A DNA stretch of 64,000 nt from VFJQ01 sp044226525 (lineage in GTDB: Bacteria > Verrucomicrobiota > Verrucomicrobiia > Chthoniobacterales > Chthoniobacteraceae): positions 248,001-312,000 of the forward strand of contig JBGAGV010000005.1 of assembly GCA_044226525.1 (NCBI GenBank), given 5' to 3'. Shown here one piece after another: positions 63,827-64,000 of this stretch (position 1 is its first letter; the number at the start of each line of letters is the position of its first letter). The notes beneath the pieces were generated by a model, which saw only the letters and a program-made list of their open reading frames with translations, was not told where the DNA came from and made no database searches. Both the position numbers and the translations under genes were made by a program.

Positions 63827-64000
63827 GCTGAGGCTCCGCGCCCGAAGAGCGCGCCCCACCCTTTGCGCTGGTAACGCTTGGCCACCACGTCGGCGAAGGG
63901 CGGATGCACCTGCGCCGTGATCTCATAGAGGCCTCGCAAGACCTCCTCGACCTCGGGCGGATTCTTGCCGGCGTGGCCGAGCACGAACGGCCGACGCTCG
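63823..64000 (-). CDS. 3' end of the gene upstream of tadA (possible TadZ/CpaE-like), partial
   Basis: An open frame on the minus strand runs from the right edge to a TGA overlapping the tadA ATG. Visible residues are ERRPFVLGHAGKNPPEVEEV and a basic C-terminal helix ending in GRGASA. ATGA coupling and position fit a TadZ/CpaE-type localisation ATPase, but no motif in the visible part proves it. Confidence 0.55.
   Translation of the reverse strand, partial: ERRPFVLGHAGKNPPEVEEVLRGLYEITAQVHPPFADVVAKRYQRKGWGALFGRGASA

Noticed and set aside
62306..63874. 522-codon plus-strand frame opposite tadA
   Set aside because: Antisense of a clear secretion ATPase; no motif of its own.
1..64000. CRISPR array, rRNA or tRNA genes
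   Set aside because: No regularly spaced direct repeats or tRNA-like cloverleaf were seen on reading through both strands.

Overview
The window is a mosaic of GC-rich backbone DNA and AT-richer accessory blocks from a bacterium. The conjugation genes are of a type without outer-membrane subunits (VirB4, VirB6-like, PrgI/VirB3-like, an M23 wall hydrolase, a coupling ATPase and a replication-relaxation protein). The right end carries a Tad/Flp pilus operon and a WXG100 gene. STAND NTPases with C-terminal FGE-sulfatase-like domains are abundant. Together this suggests a monoderm-like lineage such as Chloroflexota, or less likely Actinomycetota. No rRNA, tRNA or CRISPR array was found to settle it.

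Left accessory block (1-6.4 kb): a CHAT protease gene (open at the window edge), a zinc-ribbon partner and a four-helix membrane protein form an overlapping trio. An IS5/IS427-type element with TA target duplication follows, then two tandem paralogues of unknown function. From 6.6 to 11.0 kb a GC-rich plus-strand run encodes a PD-(D/E)XK-type nuclease, a protein with one domain in duplicate, a zinc-ribbon protein, an OGG-fold glycosylase-like protein and a protein made of eight treble-clef-like zinc repeats.

Defence cassettes (11.1-30.6 kb): three copies of a roughly 210-230 bp imperfect palindromic element (A 11102-11330, B 15434-15644, C 30427-30636 inverted) plus a half copy (D 30911-30950) bracket cargo. 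A and B, in direct orientation, flank a Hachiman-like nuclease/helicase pair whose third gene is cut off by B. A tyrosine recombinase abuts B. Between B and C lie a STAND NTPase carrying a cold-shock domain, its small partner, an ABC importer, a large membrane coiled-coil protein, a three-Cys-motif pair and a YgjP-like metalloprotease. Beyond C is a jacalin-like lectin remnant.

Mobile-element core (31.1-51.8 kb): a DnaB-like ATPase, two histidine kinases, two response regulators, a RecB/Cas4-like protein and a prepilin peptidase are followed on the minus strand by a KOW protein, a primase with an apparent GAAC-N4-GTTC SOS box in its promoter, and a complete-looking type IV secretion operon. 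Next come two divergent STAND NTPases (52.3-58.7 kb). One is split from its N-terminal domain at an A9 tract and the other is intact. Five copies of one short helical domain occur in the three STAND loci, mostly with a Gly-rich beta motif. The right end (58.7-64 kb) has an orphan WXG100 protein and a minus-strand Tad pilus operon (TadZ-like end, TadA, TadB, TadC, Flp, two TadE-like pseudopilins) whose leader sequences fit the prepilin peptidase about 22 kb away.
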